Positions 53,043-61,588 of a stretch of 64,000 nt of DNA are shown piece by piece (the first letter of the stretch is position 1; every line of letters starts with the position of its first letter). Source of the stretch: Ancylobacter pratisalsi (lineage in GTDB: Bacteria; Pseudomonadota; Alphaproteobacteria; Rhizobiales; Xanthobacteraceae); the NCBI RefSeq assembly GCF_010669125.1, contig NZ_CP048631.1:95742-159741 (forward strand), read 5' to 3'. The position numbers were made by a program, and so were the translations under genes. The notes under the pieces were generated by a model. It made no database searches and was not told the origin of the DNA. It was given only the letters and a program-made list of their open reading frames with translations.

Positions 53043-53435
53043 CTAGTCGTCAAAGAACTCGTCGCGGGGCGCTGCCGGTCTCGGGGGCCTGTTGCGCGGA
53101 TCATTGAGACCAAGATCGCGCATCAGGCCGCGCAGCTGCGTGTGACGGGCGGAAGCGAACGCCGACGGCTTCGATTTGAACTCGCCCCATAGCTCACAGA
53201 AGGCGATGGCGGCCGGCTCGCGTGATCCGTCCAGCCACGTCGCCGGGGCAATGTACTGGTTCCAGGCGGCAAGCACCCGGCCGCGCAATCCGGGGGGTCT
53301 TTTGAGCGGCCCGAAGCCGCTTTTTGTGCCGTTTTCGGCCTGTTTTGTCGACCATTCAGCACCATGCCGAGAGGGTCTATGCGTGCCCTGAATCAAGCGT
53401 AGATGCGGGTTCTTGGGCGGTCGACCCTTCGCCAT
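53043..53435 (-). CDS. Phage terminase small subunit (P27 type)
   Basis: This 130-residue protein starts KGRPPKNPHLRLIQGTHRPS, the usual opening of P27-family small terminases, followed by a helical core (ILAAWNQY-type segment: VLAAWNQYIAPATWLDGSRE). It would recognise the packaging site. A large terminase subunit is not found in the island. Confidence 0.8.
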   Translation of the reverse strand: MAKGRPPKNPHLRLIQGTHRPSRHGAEWSTKQAENGTKSGFGPLKRPPGLRGRVLAAWNQYIAPATWLDGSREPAAIAFCELWGEFKSKPSAFASARHTQLRGLMRDLGLNDPRNRPPRPAAPRDEFFDD

Positions 53436-53554
53436 GGCGTGATTCTCGCGATGTATTTATGGTTTTGCGGAAGTTTTTGAACGGCGCCGGTCTTCAACCG
53501 ACATCGTTTTCGGCTCGATCCTCCCCCCCCGGCGGGTGCATCGCGCCGCGCCTG

Positions 53555-54631
53555 TCAGTCCTGCCAGGAAGGATCCGTCGCGAGCCTGTCGGCGAGCACC
53601 CGCAGACCCTTCGGTGTCACCATGGCCTGCGTCCCGAGCACCCGCTGGCCGTCGCGCTCATAGGTCACGGGCCGATGATCCATCAGACCAGCGCGGCACC
53701 TATCGGCGTGCGCCAGCCAGTCGCCCTTACCACCGCGCCGATAGGTCCATCGGTTGCGGTACAGCTTGGCGAAGAACGGCTTCACCGGGTGCGATAGGGC
53801 CTTGGCCGCGTCCGTGATGCTGAGCGAGCCCTGCGCCGCCTCTATCTGCGCCAGCGCGCCCGTGGCGTCGGCAAGGGCCGCCTGCGCCGTTGACGCCTCC
53901 TGATGCCAATGGGCGAGGAAGGCAGCGACCACGCGCGGATCAGAAGGGTTGAACAGCGCCGCCGGGTGCGCGTGCTGCTCCTCCAGCTTCTGCCACCGAT
54001 CGACCAGCGCAGCCGTGAACTCCGGCGAGAGTTGCGCCACGATCACGTAGCTGTCTCGCTTGCCGACCAGGTAGACCTTTTCCGACCGCGACTTGCCCTG
54101 CGCGTCGGTGAAGGGGCGGTCCTCAAATTGAGGGCGGCCGATGATGCCTCGCTCGGCAAGGGTGTCGATGGTGCGCTTGACGTTGTCGTGCCGGTTGCCC
54201 AGCAGTTCCGCAATCTCCCGGCTCGACATGGTGAGCGGCGCGGCGCCGGCCGGCATCGCCGGCACCATGGCGGGAGACGGCCCGCGCGCCGGCTGATGTT
54301 GGCGAGCCGGGAGCGCGCCGCCCTGCCCCATCGCGCGTTGCTGCCGGTCGAAGGCGTCAAGATAGCGCTCGCGCCACCGCGCCACCTGCGGGCCGTTCAG
54401 CGAGCGTGCCAGCAGCGCCAGCCCGCCGCGCGTCATGTCGTAGTGCCGGCGCTCGCCGTGATGCTCCCGGAAGTGCGCCACCGCCACCTCGTGAGCCTCC
54501 AGCAAGAGGCCGTCCACCGCCAGCAGCACCGCGCGGTGATCCACGTCGAAGTAGGCGGCCACGTCGAGGCTGGAGGCAATCACGATGCCGTCCGACACGC
54601 TCACGACGGGAAGCATGCTCGCGCTACCCAT
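53555..54631 (-). CDS. Rha/KilAC-type phage antirepressor
   Basis: The protein has 358 residues. Two Rha-type DNA-binding segments are seen (IVIASSLDVAAYFDVDHRAV; TMSSREIAELLGNRHDNVKR), then a KilAC-like C-terminal domain (LSITDAAKALSHPVKPFFAK, LYRNRWTYRR, VTPKGLRVLADRL). Such proteins act as antirepressors or regulators of lysogeny. The start overlaps the upstream AlpA-like gene by 8 bp. Confidence 0.82.
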   Translation of the reverse strand: MGSASMLPVVSVSDGIVIASSLDVAAYFDVDHRAVLLAVDGLLLEAHEVAVAHFREHHGERRHYDMTRGGLALLARSLNGPQVARWRERYLDAFDRQQRAMGQGGALPARQHQPARGPSPAMVPAMPAGAAPLTMSSREIAELLGNRHDNVKRTIDTLAERGIIGRPQFEDRPFTDAQGKSRSEKVYLVGKRDSYVIVAQLSPEFTAALVDRWQKLEEQHAHPAALFNPSDPRVVAAFLAHWHQEASTAQAALADATGALAQIEAAQGSLSITDAAKALSHPVKPFFAKLYRNRWTYRRGGKGDWLAHADRCRAGLMDHRPVTYERDGQRVLGTQAMVTPKGLRVLADRLATDPSWQD

Positions 54632-54887
54632 CGGCGTCGCTGCCGTCGAACATATCGAGTTGCTTGCCGCCCTCGGGCTGGTTGGGCGCGACGTTGGAGG
54701 GCGATATGGTTGCCTCCAGATCGGAAAGCCACCGCGTAATGGTCGACTTGCGCGCGAACACCCGGCGGCCGATACGAAAAACGGGCAACCCGTGATCGCG
54801 GCAGGCGTGCTTCACGCGGTTTTTCGACCAGCCGAGATATAGGGCTATGCCTGAAAGGCCGTCGATAAGGTCTTCATCAGTCTTCAT
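54624..54887 (-). CDS. AlpA/excisionase-type DNA-binding protein
   Basis: This 87-residue protein has a MerR-like winged helix used by excisionases and AlpA regulators (GIALYLGWSKNRVKHACRDH, then GLPVFRIGRRVFARKSTITR). It is the last gene before the right end and is adjacent to the iteron array, fitting a role in excision. Its tail contains KQLDMF, a match to the sliding-clamp peptide. Confidence 0.72.
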   Translation of the reverse strand: MKTDEDLIDGLSGIALYLGWSKNRVKHACRDHGLPVFRIGRRVFARKSTITRWLSDLEATISPSNVAPNQPEGGKQLDMFDGSDADG

Positions 54888-54890
54888 TTA

Positions 54891-54931
54891 TGGTCGCTCC
54901 TGTGGTCGCGCCGTGGTCGCGCTGTGGTCGC
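54891..54931. repeat. TGGTCGC iterons upstream of the excisionase gene
   Basis: TGGTCGC begins at 54891, 54903, 54914 and 54925; three of the copies extend to TGTGGTCGC or CGTGGTCGC. The 11-bp period puts them on one face of the helix. The position (island end, xis promoter) fits Xis or integrase arm-site binding. Confidence 0.55.
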
Positions 54932-55010
54932 GTCGCCGCGCCGCCCGTCCCGGCCGCTGCTCGTCTTTTCAAGCACTTAGCTTGCCCGCCCCGATCCTTG
55001 GCGACCAACA

Positions 55011-55036
55011 AAAAGGCCCGGCTGTTACCGGGCCTT
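55011..55036 (-). terminator. Terminator shielding the right end of the island
   Basis: AAGGCCCGG (55013-55021) pairs with CCGGGCCTT (55028-55036) around a 6-base loop. On the minus strand it is followed by a T run (TTTTTG), so it would stop leftward transcription that enters from the split IS. Confidence 0.7.
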
Positions 55037-55064
55037 ACGCATTGTTTTCGTTGAAGTTTTTGAC

Positions 55065-55229
55065 CTAATGCGCCGTCAGCGGCTTCGGCTTAGCCTCGCG
55101 AACCCATTTACGCAGCACGTTCTCGTGCACATCCAGGTCGCGGGCAGCCTGCGCAACGGCAACGCCCCGATCCTTCACCAATCTCACAGCCTCAAGCTTG
55201 AACTCGCGGCTGAACCTCCGTCGTTGCAT
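55065..55229 (-). pseudogene. OrfA N-terminal fragment of the split IS3 element
   Basis: This frame encodes MQRRRFSREFKLEAVRLVKD, RGVAVAQAARDLDVHENVLR and KWVREAK: the helix-turn-helix half of an IS3 OrfA, with ribosome-binding site GAGAG. After about 55083 it leaves the family (PKPLTAH, stop at 55065). It continues logically at 44652. Together the halves would give a normal OrfA. Confidence 0.85.
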
Positions 55230-55290
55230 TCCCGCTCTCCAGTCCCGTTGAACACCTTATCTCGGTGTCCACGAAACCGGCAGCAGGCCA

Positions 55291-55812
55291 TAGGATCTGT
55301 TTCTGCCGCCCTATATTCCTCTTCTCAATCCGACATCGAGCCACATGGCGAGATCGGCCGAGATGTAGGACGAGCCATCATTGAGCGCGTGGAGAACCCT
55401 CGGGCAGACGCTGGAGAATAGTCTCGATTTCGTCCATCACGCTCTTCGGCAGTGGGCCGAACGCCATGGCAGCTCCCCGGCGGGGCCTGTCTCAGCTTAT
55501 TCACAGCTTATCGCGACTACATCCGCAGAAGCGTGGGCGACCCTCCGGCTTAGAGCTTCGATCACGCGATCGTCTTCTACTGCATGCGACGTGACCAAAA
55601 ACACTACAGCCGCATAAACTTTTTGCATTAATATGCTTATAATTCGATCAGCAGTGAAATTGACGACACGCTCGTCCTAAACAATGATGCGCCATCAGCA
55701 GTATTGCTGAGAAAATCCTGAAAAATTTGGCCGCTCAGCGCAGGTGTGAACCTGTGTGTAGGGCTTTTCCACCGAGGCGTTGCTTGCGCCACGATCGCAG
55801 AGGTGTGCCTCC
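55291..55812. other. Gene-free interval between IS end and amidase gene
   Basis: No credible gene was found in 522 bp. The stretch from about 55610 to 55740 is distinctly A+T-richer than its surroundings (for example TTGCATTAATATGCTTATAA near 55623). That may mark a promoter for the amidase/ABC operon or foreign DNA. Confidence 0.45.
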
Positions 55813-56682
55813 ATGCCGGTTTCCAGCCTTGTCCGCGTCGCCTGCATCCAGATGGAGCCGCGCTTCGGCGACACCAACGCCAATGTCGCTCATTCGCTTG
55901 ATCTCATCGCTCGGGCGGCCGATGACGGCGCCACGCTGGTCGTGCTGCCGGAGCTGGCCAATACCGGCTACGTGTTCGACACCCGCGAGGAAGCCTTCGC
56001 CCTGGCCGAGACCATCCCGGACGGACCGACCTGCCTCGCCTGGGCTAAGATCGCCAAGGAGCGCGGCCTGCATATCGTCGCCGGCATCACCGAGCGCGAG
56101 GGCACCGCGCTCTACAACAGCGCGGTGGTGATCGGGCCTGAAGGCCATATCGGCACCTATCGCAAGATGCATCTGTGGGGCAACGAGAACCTGTTCTTCG
56201 AGCCCGGCAATAACGGCTTCCCGGTGTTCCAGACCCCGCTGGGGCGCATCGGCGTCGCCATCTGCTATGATGGCTGGTTCCCCGAGACCTATCGCCTGCA
56301 GGCGCTGCAGGGCGCGGACATTGTCTGCGTGCCGACCAACTGGGTGCCGATCCCCGGCCAGGCCGAGGGGCGCGAGGCAATGGCCAACATCCTCGCCATG
56401 GGCGCCGCCCATTCCAACTCGCTCTACATCGCCTGCGCCGACCGCATCGGCACCGAGCGCGGCCAGCCCTTCGAGGGGCAGAGCCTCATCATCAGCTACA
56501 CCGGCTGGCCCGCCGCCGGCCCGGCGAGCCGCGACGGCGAGGAGATCGTCTCCGCCGAGATCGACCTCGGCGCCGCCCGCCGCGCCCGCAACTGGAACGA
56601 CTTCAACCAGGTGCTGCGCGACCGGCGCACCGATATTTATGCCGAGATGCTCGGTTCCGACATTTCCCGGGGCTGGTACTGA
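55813..56682 (+). CDS. Nitrilase-superfamily amidase
   Basis: This 289-residue carbon-nitrogen hydrolase has the triad E in LVVLPELANTGY, K in YRKMHLWG and C in VAICYDGWFPE, with the usual spacing. It hydrolyses amide-like substrates; exact specificity (short amide, carbamoyl compound or nitrile) cannot be read from sequence. It precedes an amide/urea-type transporter and urease, which points to nitrogen scavenging. ATG 55813 is chosen at the family start; the frame opens at 55780. Confidence 0.82.
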   Translation: MPVSSLVRVACIQMEPRFGDTNANVAHSLDLIARAADDGATLVVLPELANTGYVFDTREEAFALAETIPDGPTCLAWAKIAKERGLHIVAGITEREGTALYNSAVVIGPEGHIGTYRKMHLWGNENLFFEPGNNGFPVFQTPLGRIGVAICYDGWFPETYRLQALQGADIVCVPTNWVPIPGQAEGREAMANILAMGAAHSNSLYIACADRIGTERGQPFEGQSLIISYTGWPAAGPASRDGEEIVSAEIDLGAARRARNWNDFNQVLRDRRTDIYAEMLGSDISRGWY

Positions 56683-56733
56683 GCCCCGCCCTCCACCGCT
56701 GAACAACAATCCATAACCTTCCGGAGAAAGCCT

Positions 56734-57891
56734 ATGTCCCGTAGTTCCCTGCTGATGGCCGGCGTGTTTGCCGCCGGCCTGCTCACCGGGCCGGCGCTCG
56801 CCGCCGACGACACCATCACCATCGGCATCCCCGTCGGCCTGTCCGGCGCCAATTCGGTGGTCGCGCCCTCCGTCGTACAGGCTTCGGAGTTGGCGGTCGA
56901 GGAGATCAACGCCAAGGGTGGCATCCTGGGCAAGAAGGTGGTGCTCGAAGTCGCCGATGACGCCTCCGGTGCGGCCGGCGCGCAGAAGGCTTATGACTCA
57001 CTGATCTTTCAGAAAAAGGTAGATGCGATCGTTGCAATGGAGACCTCGGCCGCCCGCAATGCCGGCCTGCCAATCGTCAACCGCGGCAAAATCCCCTATA
57101 TTTACACATCGTTTTACGAAGGGCGCTCCTGCAATCCCTACATGTATATCAATGCGTGGGTGCCTGAGCAGCAGGTTGCCCCGATTGTAGATTTCTTCAA
57201 CAAGGAAGGTGCCAACACCTATTTCCTGATCGGCTCGGACTACGCTTTCGGGCGCGGCATGCTGGCCTTCACCAAGGAATATATCGAGAAGGCCGGCGGA
57301 AAGGTGGTTGGCGACGAGTACGCCCCAATGGACGCCACCGACTGGACCGCCATCCTCGCCAAGGTGAAGGCCGCCAATCCCGACGCCATCATCACCTCCA
57401 CCGCCGGCGGCGCGCCGAATGTGACGCTGACCAAGCAGCTGCGCGCGGCGGGCATCAAGGCGCTCTATGGCAACCTCGCCGTGGATGAGGGCACCGCCAA
57501 GTCCATGGGCCCCGATGCCGAGGGCATCTACATCGCCGGCTCCTACTTCACCAATATCGACACCCCGGCCAACAAGGCCTTCCTCGCCGCGATGGAGAAG
57601 AAGTTCGGGGCGGAGCTGAGGACGCCGAATGAACTCTCGGTGCCGCAGTATGAAGCGGTCTACGCCTACAAGGCGGCGGTAGAAAAGGCCGGCACAACCG
57701 AGGCCGCCAAGGTGATCCCGGCGCTGGCCGAGGTCGCGGTGGAAGGCCCGCGCGGCACCATCGTCATGAACAAGCAGCGCCACGCGCCCCTCACCATGTA
57801 TCTCGGCCAGGTGAAGGGCGACGGTTCGGTCTCCATCATGTCGACCTTCGAGAATGTCGATCCCGGCGAACAGTGCCCGAAGCTGAAGTGA
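56734..57891 (+). CDS. ABC transporter substrate-binding protein (amide/urea/branched-chain type)
   Basis: This 385-residue periplasmic protein has a signal peptide ending PALAADD and the type-1 binding fold of the LivJ/AmiC/UrtA group (ITIGIPVGLSGANSVVAPSV, AVEEINAKGGILGKKV, GSDYAFGRGMLAFTKEYIEK). The amidase and urease neighbours suggest urea or short-chain amide rather than leucine (inference). Ribosome-binding site GGAGAAAG. Confidence 0.85.
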   Translation: MSRSSLLMAGVFAAGLLTGPALAADDTITIGIPVGLSGANSVVAPSVVQASELAVEEINAKGGILGKKVVLEVADDASGAAGAQKAYDSLIFQKKVDAIVAMETSAARNAGLPIVNRGKIPYIYTSFYEGRSCNPYMYINAWVPEQQVAPIVDFFNKEGANTYFLIGSDYAFGRGMLAFTKEYIEKAGGKVVGDEYAPMDATDWTAILAKVKAANPDAIITSTAGGAPNVTLTKQLRAAGIKALYGNLAVDEGTAKSMGPDAEGIYIAGSYFTNIDTPANKAFLAAMEKKFGAELRTPNELSVPQYEAVYAYKAAVEKAGTTEAAKVIPALAEVAVEGPRGTIVMNKQRHAPLTMYLGQVKGDGSVSIMSTFENVDPGEQCPKLK

Positions 57892-58225
57892 GGGTGCGCC
57901 CCTTCGCCTGAAGGATCCCGAAGCGACGCGTCACTCCTGCCCCGGTGGAGAGTGACGCGCCCCTCCGGGTGAGAGGCGGCGGCTTGCGTGCCCGCCCGCC
58001 GCCGCCCCTCATCCCGTTTACGCCGCCTATGGCCCCGAACCTTGCCGCTCGTCACGACGTCATTCTGAAGTGCGAGCGAAGCGAGCCTCGAAGGATGCTC
58101 ACGCAGGATGCCACGCTCCCCCGATGTCCCTCGAGGCACGGCGGTGCCGGGCGCCTCAGGATGACGTGGCTTTTTCGACCCGGCCCTTTCCGACCCAACG
58201 TGCCTCCAACCTCAAGGACCCTCGC
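57892..58225. other. Intergenic interval holding a REP-like element
   Basis: No gene was seen in 334 bp. The interval holds an inverted-repeat element of a kind widespread between genes in Hyphomicrobiales (58058-58166). It lies inside the ABC operon, between the binding protein and the first permease, where such hairpins often adjust mRNA stability and the ratio of binding protein to permease. Confidence 0.5.
58058..58166. repeat. Intergenic palindromic repeat (REP/MITE-like)
   Basis: CGTCATTCTGA (58058-58068) pairs with TCAGGATGACG (58156-58166), with one G-T type mismatch. The interior has GAGCGAAGCGAGCCTCGAAG and a later CCTCGAGGCACG block. I recall many copies of this pattern in related genomes; no coding capacity. 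Confidence 0.6.
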
Positions 58226-59062
58226 ATGATCGGCCAGATGCTGGACATCGTGACCACCGCCGCCATCCTCTATGCGGTCGCGACCGGGCTGCTGCTCGTG
58301 TTCGGCGTCATGAAGATCATCAATTTCGCCCATGGGGGGCTGATGACGCTGGGCGGCTATGCCGCGCTGCTCACGACGCAGGCCGGGCTGAACCCCTGGC
58401 TGGCCATTCCCGCCGCCGCGCTGTTCGGCGGCGTGGTCGGCATGGCGATCGAACGCTTCGTCGTCCGCCCGCTGTATAACCGCCCGCTCGACGCCATCCT
58501 CGCCACCTGGGGCCTGTCGATCATCATCGGCCAGCTCATCACCATCGCCTTCGGGCGCGGCGTGCAGTTCGCGCAATCGCCGCTGAACGGCACGCTGGAC
58601 CTGTGGGGCGAGAGCTATTCCGCCTACCGCCTCGCTCTGGTCGGCATCGCCGCCGTGCTCGGCGTTGGCCTCACCGCGCTGCTTCAGGGCACGCGGCTGG
58701 GGCTGGAGACGCGCGCGGTGATCATGAACGAGGATCTGGCGCGCGGGCTCGGCATCAATAGCGGGCTGGTGCGCTTCCTCACCTTCACCCTCGGCTCGGC
58801 GCTGGCCGGCGTGGCGGGCGCGCTCATCACCCCGCTGTCGAGCGTCGATCCGGGCATGGGCGTGCCCTGGCTGGTCAACGCCTTCATGCTGGTGCTGGTG
58901 TCAGGCGCCTCGCTGGTCAGCCTGCTGTTCGCCTGCCTGGTGCTGGGCGGGGCGCAGGTGCTGGTCGCCACCCATTTCAGCTCGGTTCTCGGAGGCCTCA
59001 CCATCGCCGTGCTCGCCGCCATCATCCTGCGCATCCGGCCTCAGGGGTTCGCCCGTGACTGA
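58226..59062 (+). CDS. ABC permease, LivH/UrtB type
   Basis: This 278-residue membrane protein has about eight hydrophobic segments and the LivH-type blocks GVMKIINFAHGGLMTLGGYA, DAILATWGLSIIIGQ and TRAVIMNEDLARGLGIN. It forms one half of the transport channel. ATG 58226 was chosen over an earlier in-frame start that would cross the intergenic repeat. It overlaps the next gene by 8 bp. Confidence 0.88.
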   Translation: MIGQMLDIVTTAAILYAVATGLLLVFGVMKIINFAHGGLMTLGGYAALLTTQAGLNPWLAIPAAALFGGVVGMAIERFVVRPLYNRPLDAILATWGLSIIIGQLITIAFGRGVQFAQSPLNGTLDLWGESYSAYRLALVGIAAVLGVGLTALLQGTRLGLETRAVIMNEDLARGLGINSGLVRFLTFTLGSALAGVAGALITPLSSVDPGMGVPWLVNAFMLVLVSGASLVSLLFACLVLGGAQVLVATHFSSVLGGLTIAVLAAIILRIRPQGFARD

Positions 59063-60884
59063 AGCGCGCCGCCTTTCCCTCATCCTCGCCGTTTCCGTGC
59101 TGGCGCTGGCGGCGATCTTCGCCGGCCCTTATGTGCTCGACACCTATTCGGTGAACGTGCTCACCCGCTCGCTGCTCTATGCGGCCGTGGCGCTCACCGT
59201 GGATCTGCTCTGGGGCTTTCTGGGCATCCTCACCTTCGGCCAGTCGGTGTTCTTCGCCTGCGGCGCCTATGCGGCCGGCCTCGTCTTCACCCATATGGAC
59301 TTCTCCACCTCCAACGCCTTCCTGGCGCTGGGGCTGGGCGTCGGCGGCGCGCTGCTGGTCGCCGCCATCGTCGGCTGGCTCGCCTTCTGGCACGGCGCCT
59401 CGGCGCTCTATGCCTCGGTCATCACGCTGGTCTTGCCGATCGTGGCGACGCAACTGCTCTACTCGGGGGGCACCTTCACCGGCTCGTCGAGCGGCCTCTC
59501 CGGCTTCATGAGCTTCGACCTGTCGATGGAAGCCTGGTTCTGGCTCTCCGGCAGCTTCCTCGTGGGGGTAACGACGCTCGCCTATATCTTCGTCAAGAGC
59601 GATGCCGGCCGCCTGCTGGTCGCCGTGCGCGAGAACGAGCAGCGCTGCAAATATCTCGGCCTCGACACCTCGCGGCTGAAGATCCTGGTCTATCTCGCCT
59701 GCGCCGCCATCGCCGCGATCGCCGGCTATATCTATGCCGGCTATGCCATGGTGGTGGCGCCGGAACTCGCCGGCTTCGTCTTCGGCACCGAGCTGGTGAT
59801 CTGGACCGCGCTCGGCGGGCGCGGCACGCTGCTCGGCCCGGTGTTCGGGGCGCTGATCGTCGATTATGAGAGCGCCCAGCTCGCCGGCGATTATCCCTTT
59901 GTCTGGCAGCTCATCATCGGCACGCTGTTCGTGCTTGTCATCGTCGCCTTCCCGCGCGGCCTGCTGCCTGTGGTGTTCGATGTGCCGCGCAAGCTGCTCA
60001 GCCTCCTCCGCCCGCGCCCCACGACGCCGGCGACATCGGTGACGCTCTCAACCCTCGACCCCGCCGACACCCAGGGCGTCGAGCCGGGCGAGGGGGCGGC
60101 GCTCATGGTGGCCGGCGTGGTCAAGCGCTTCGGCAGCCTCACCGTGCTGGAGGGCATCGATTTCGAGGCGAGAGCCGGCGAACTCGTCAGCCTTGTCGGC
60201 CCCAATGGTGCCGGCAAGACCACGCTGATGCGCTGCATCGCCGATGGCGCTGAGCGCACGTCCGGCAGCATTCACGTCAATGGCTATGACATCGGCCGCA
60301 AGCCGCCGGAGGCCTGCGTCGCGCTCGGCGTCGGCCGCAAGTTCCAGATGGCCAATGTGTTCGAGACGCTCACCGTCGCGCAATGCCTGCAGATCGCCCG
60401 CGTCCGCCATGACCGTCCCTCGCTCTGGCGCCGCGCGCAGGACCTGCAGCTGCCGCAAGCGGCGATGCATGTGCTGGCCACCACCGGGCTGGACAAGCAG
60501 CTGTCCACCCCGGCGCATCTGCTCTCGCACGGCATGAAACAGGCGCTGGAACTCTCCATGGTGCTGGCGCTGGAGCCGCGCGTGCTGCTGCTGGACGAAC
60601 CGACCGCCGGCCTCACCAAGACCGAGCGCATGCAGATCGGCGCCATTCTGATCGACCTCGCGAAAAAGCAGGGCCTGTGCGTGCTGCTGGTCGAGCATGA
60701 TCTCGACTTCGTGCGCGAGATTTCCTCGCGCGTCATCGTGCTGCACCAGGGTCGCATCGTGCTGGATGGCTCGGTGGAGGAAGTGGTGGCCTCCGAGCTG
60801 GTCAAGCAGGTCTATGCCGGCTCCGGCCATGCCGGCATCGATCACGAGACGGCCCCCTCCCCGAGCCAGGAGATGCCGGCATGA
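59055..60884 (+). CDS. Fused ABC permease-ATPase (LivM-LivG type)
   Basis: The protein has 609 residues. Residues 1-320 are a LivM-type permease (DLLWGFLGILTFGQSVFFAC, LDTSRLKILVYLACAAIAA). A linker near 325-350 leads to a LivG-type ATPase with Walker A GPNGAGKTT near 385, signature LSHGMKQALE and Walker B VLLLDEPTAGL. Separate LivM and LivG genes are more usual; LivM-LivG fusions occur in several Proteobacteria. Start GTG 59055 overlaps the previous gene. Confidence 0.88.
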   Translation: MTEARRLSLILAVSVLALAAIFAGPYVLDTYSVNVLTRSLLYAAVALTVDLLWGFLGILTFGQSVFFACGAYAAGLVFTHMDFSTSNAFLALGLGVGGALLVAAIVGWLAFWHGASALYASVITLVLPIVATQLLYSGGTFTGSSSGLSGFMSFDLSMEAWFWLSGSFLVGVTTLAYIFVKSDAGRLLVAVRENEQRCKYLGLDTSRLKILVYLACAAIAAIAGYIYAGYAMVVAPELAGFVFGTELVIWTALGGRGTLLGPVFGALIVDYESAQLAGDYPFVWQLIIGTLFVLVIVAFPRGLLPVVFDVPRKLLSLLRPRPTTPATSVTLSTLDPADTQGVEPGEGAALMVAGVVKRFGSLTVLEGIDFEARAGELVSLVGPNGAGKTTLMRCIADGAERTSGSIHVNGYDIGRKPPEACVALGVGRKFQMANVFETLTVAQCLQIARVRHDRPSLWRRAQDLQLPQAAMHVLATTGLDKQLSTPAHLLSHGMKQALELSMVLALEPRVLLLDEPTAGLTKTERMQIGAILIDLAKKQGLCVLLVEHDLDFVREISSRVIVLHQGRIVLDGSVEEVVASELVKQVYAGSGHAGIDHETAPSPSQEMPA

Positions 60885-61579
60885 ACGCCCTCTCGGTCGA
60901 CAACCTCTCCAGCGGCTATGCCGGCGCGGTGGTGCTGCGCGAGGTCAGCCTCTCCCTCGCGCCGGGCGAAATCCTCGCCGTGCTCGGCAAGAACGGCATG
61001 GGCAAGTCCACCCTGCTGAAAGCAGTAATGGGTTTCCTGCCGAAGATGACCGGCACGGTGGCCATATCCGGCAGCGAGGCGACGCGCCTCTCCCCGCACC
61101 GCGTCGCCCGCCTCGGCGTTGGCTATGTGGCGCAGGAAAAGGCGCTGTTCCAGGACATGAGCGTGGAGGAAAACCTCCGCCTCGCCGTGCGGCGGCCCGA
61201 CTTCGAGGCGGCGCTCGCCGAGGTGGAGGCCTCCTTCCCCTTCCTGCTGCAACGCCTCAAGCAGCGCGCCGGCACGCTCTCGGGCGGCGAACAGAAAATG
61301 CTGCTGATGGCCCGCTCGCTGGCCACGGGAGCGAAGCTGCTGCTGGTGGACGAGATCACCGAGGGGCTCCAGCCCTCGGTGATCGACCGCCTGGCCGGCG
61401 TCATCCGCAGCGCCCGCGACCGCCACGGCACCACCATGCTCTTGGTCGAGCAGCATCTGCCCTTCGCCCTAGCGGTGGCCGATCGCTGGGCGGTGCTGGA
61501 TCGCGGCGAGATCGCCGAGATGGGCGCCGCCTCCGAGCCCGACGCCCGGGCTCGGGTGCTGAAGCATTTGAGCGTGTGA
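60881..61579 (+). CDS. ABC ATPase, LivF type
   Basis: This 232-residue ATP-binding protein has Walker A GKNGMGKST at about residue 38, signature LSGGEQKMLLMARSL and Walker B LLLVDEITEGL with switch histidine in LLVEQH. It pairs with the LivG-type domain of the preceding fusion. It starts within the stop of that gene (ATGA). Confidence 0.9.
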   Translation: MNALSVDNLSSGYAGAVVLREVSLSLAPGEILAVLGKNGMGKSTLLKAVMGFLPKMTGTVAISGSEATRLSPHRVARLGVGYVAQEKALFQDMSVEENLRLAVRRPDFEAALAEVEASFPFLLQRLKQRAGTLSGGEQKMLLMARSLATGAKLLLVDEITEGLQPSVIDRLAGVIRSARDRHGTTMLLVEQHLPFALAVADRWAVLDRGEIAEMGAASEPDARARVLKHLSV

Positions 61580-61588
61580 GGACCCGTC

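Larger units (their letters stand above)
43610..55290 (-). mobile_element. IS3-family element split by a 10.4-kb phage-like island
   Basis: The two IS ends are present: TGGCCTGCTGCCGGTTCTG at 43610, and the inverted copy ending at 55290 (CAGAACCG-type sequence, with GTGTCCAC shared). OrfB plus the C-terminal part of OrfA lie at the left end (43640-44652), and the N-terminal part of OrfA lies at the right end (55065-55229), all on the same strand. The intervening DNA belongs to an integrase-bearing island. No target duplication flanks the IS (GAC on the left, TAG on the right). Confidence 0.82.

Noticed and set aside
44641..55090. Clear att core sequence for the island
   Set aside because: Only 3-4 bp identity (GCCT or AAG) could be aligned between the junctions, too short to call.
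55313..55812. Possible gene in the A+T-rich stretch before the amidase
   Set aside because: The frames are short, lack ribosome-binding sites and have many stops; it looks like a promoter region or IS-flank remnant.
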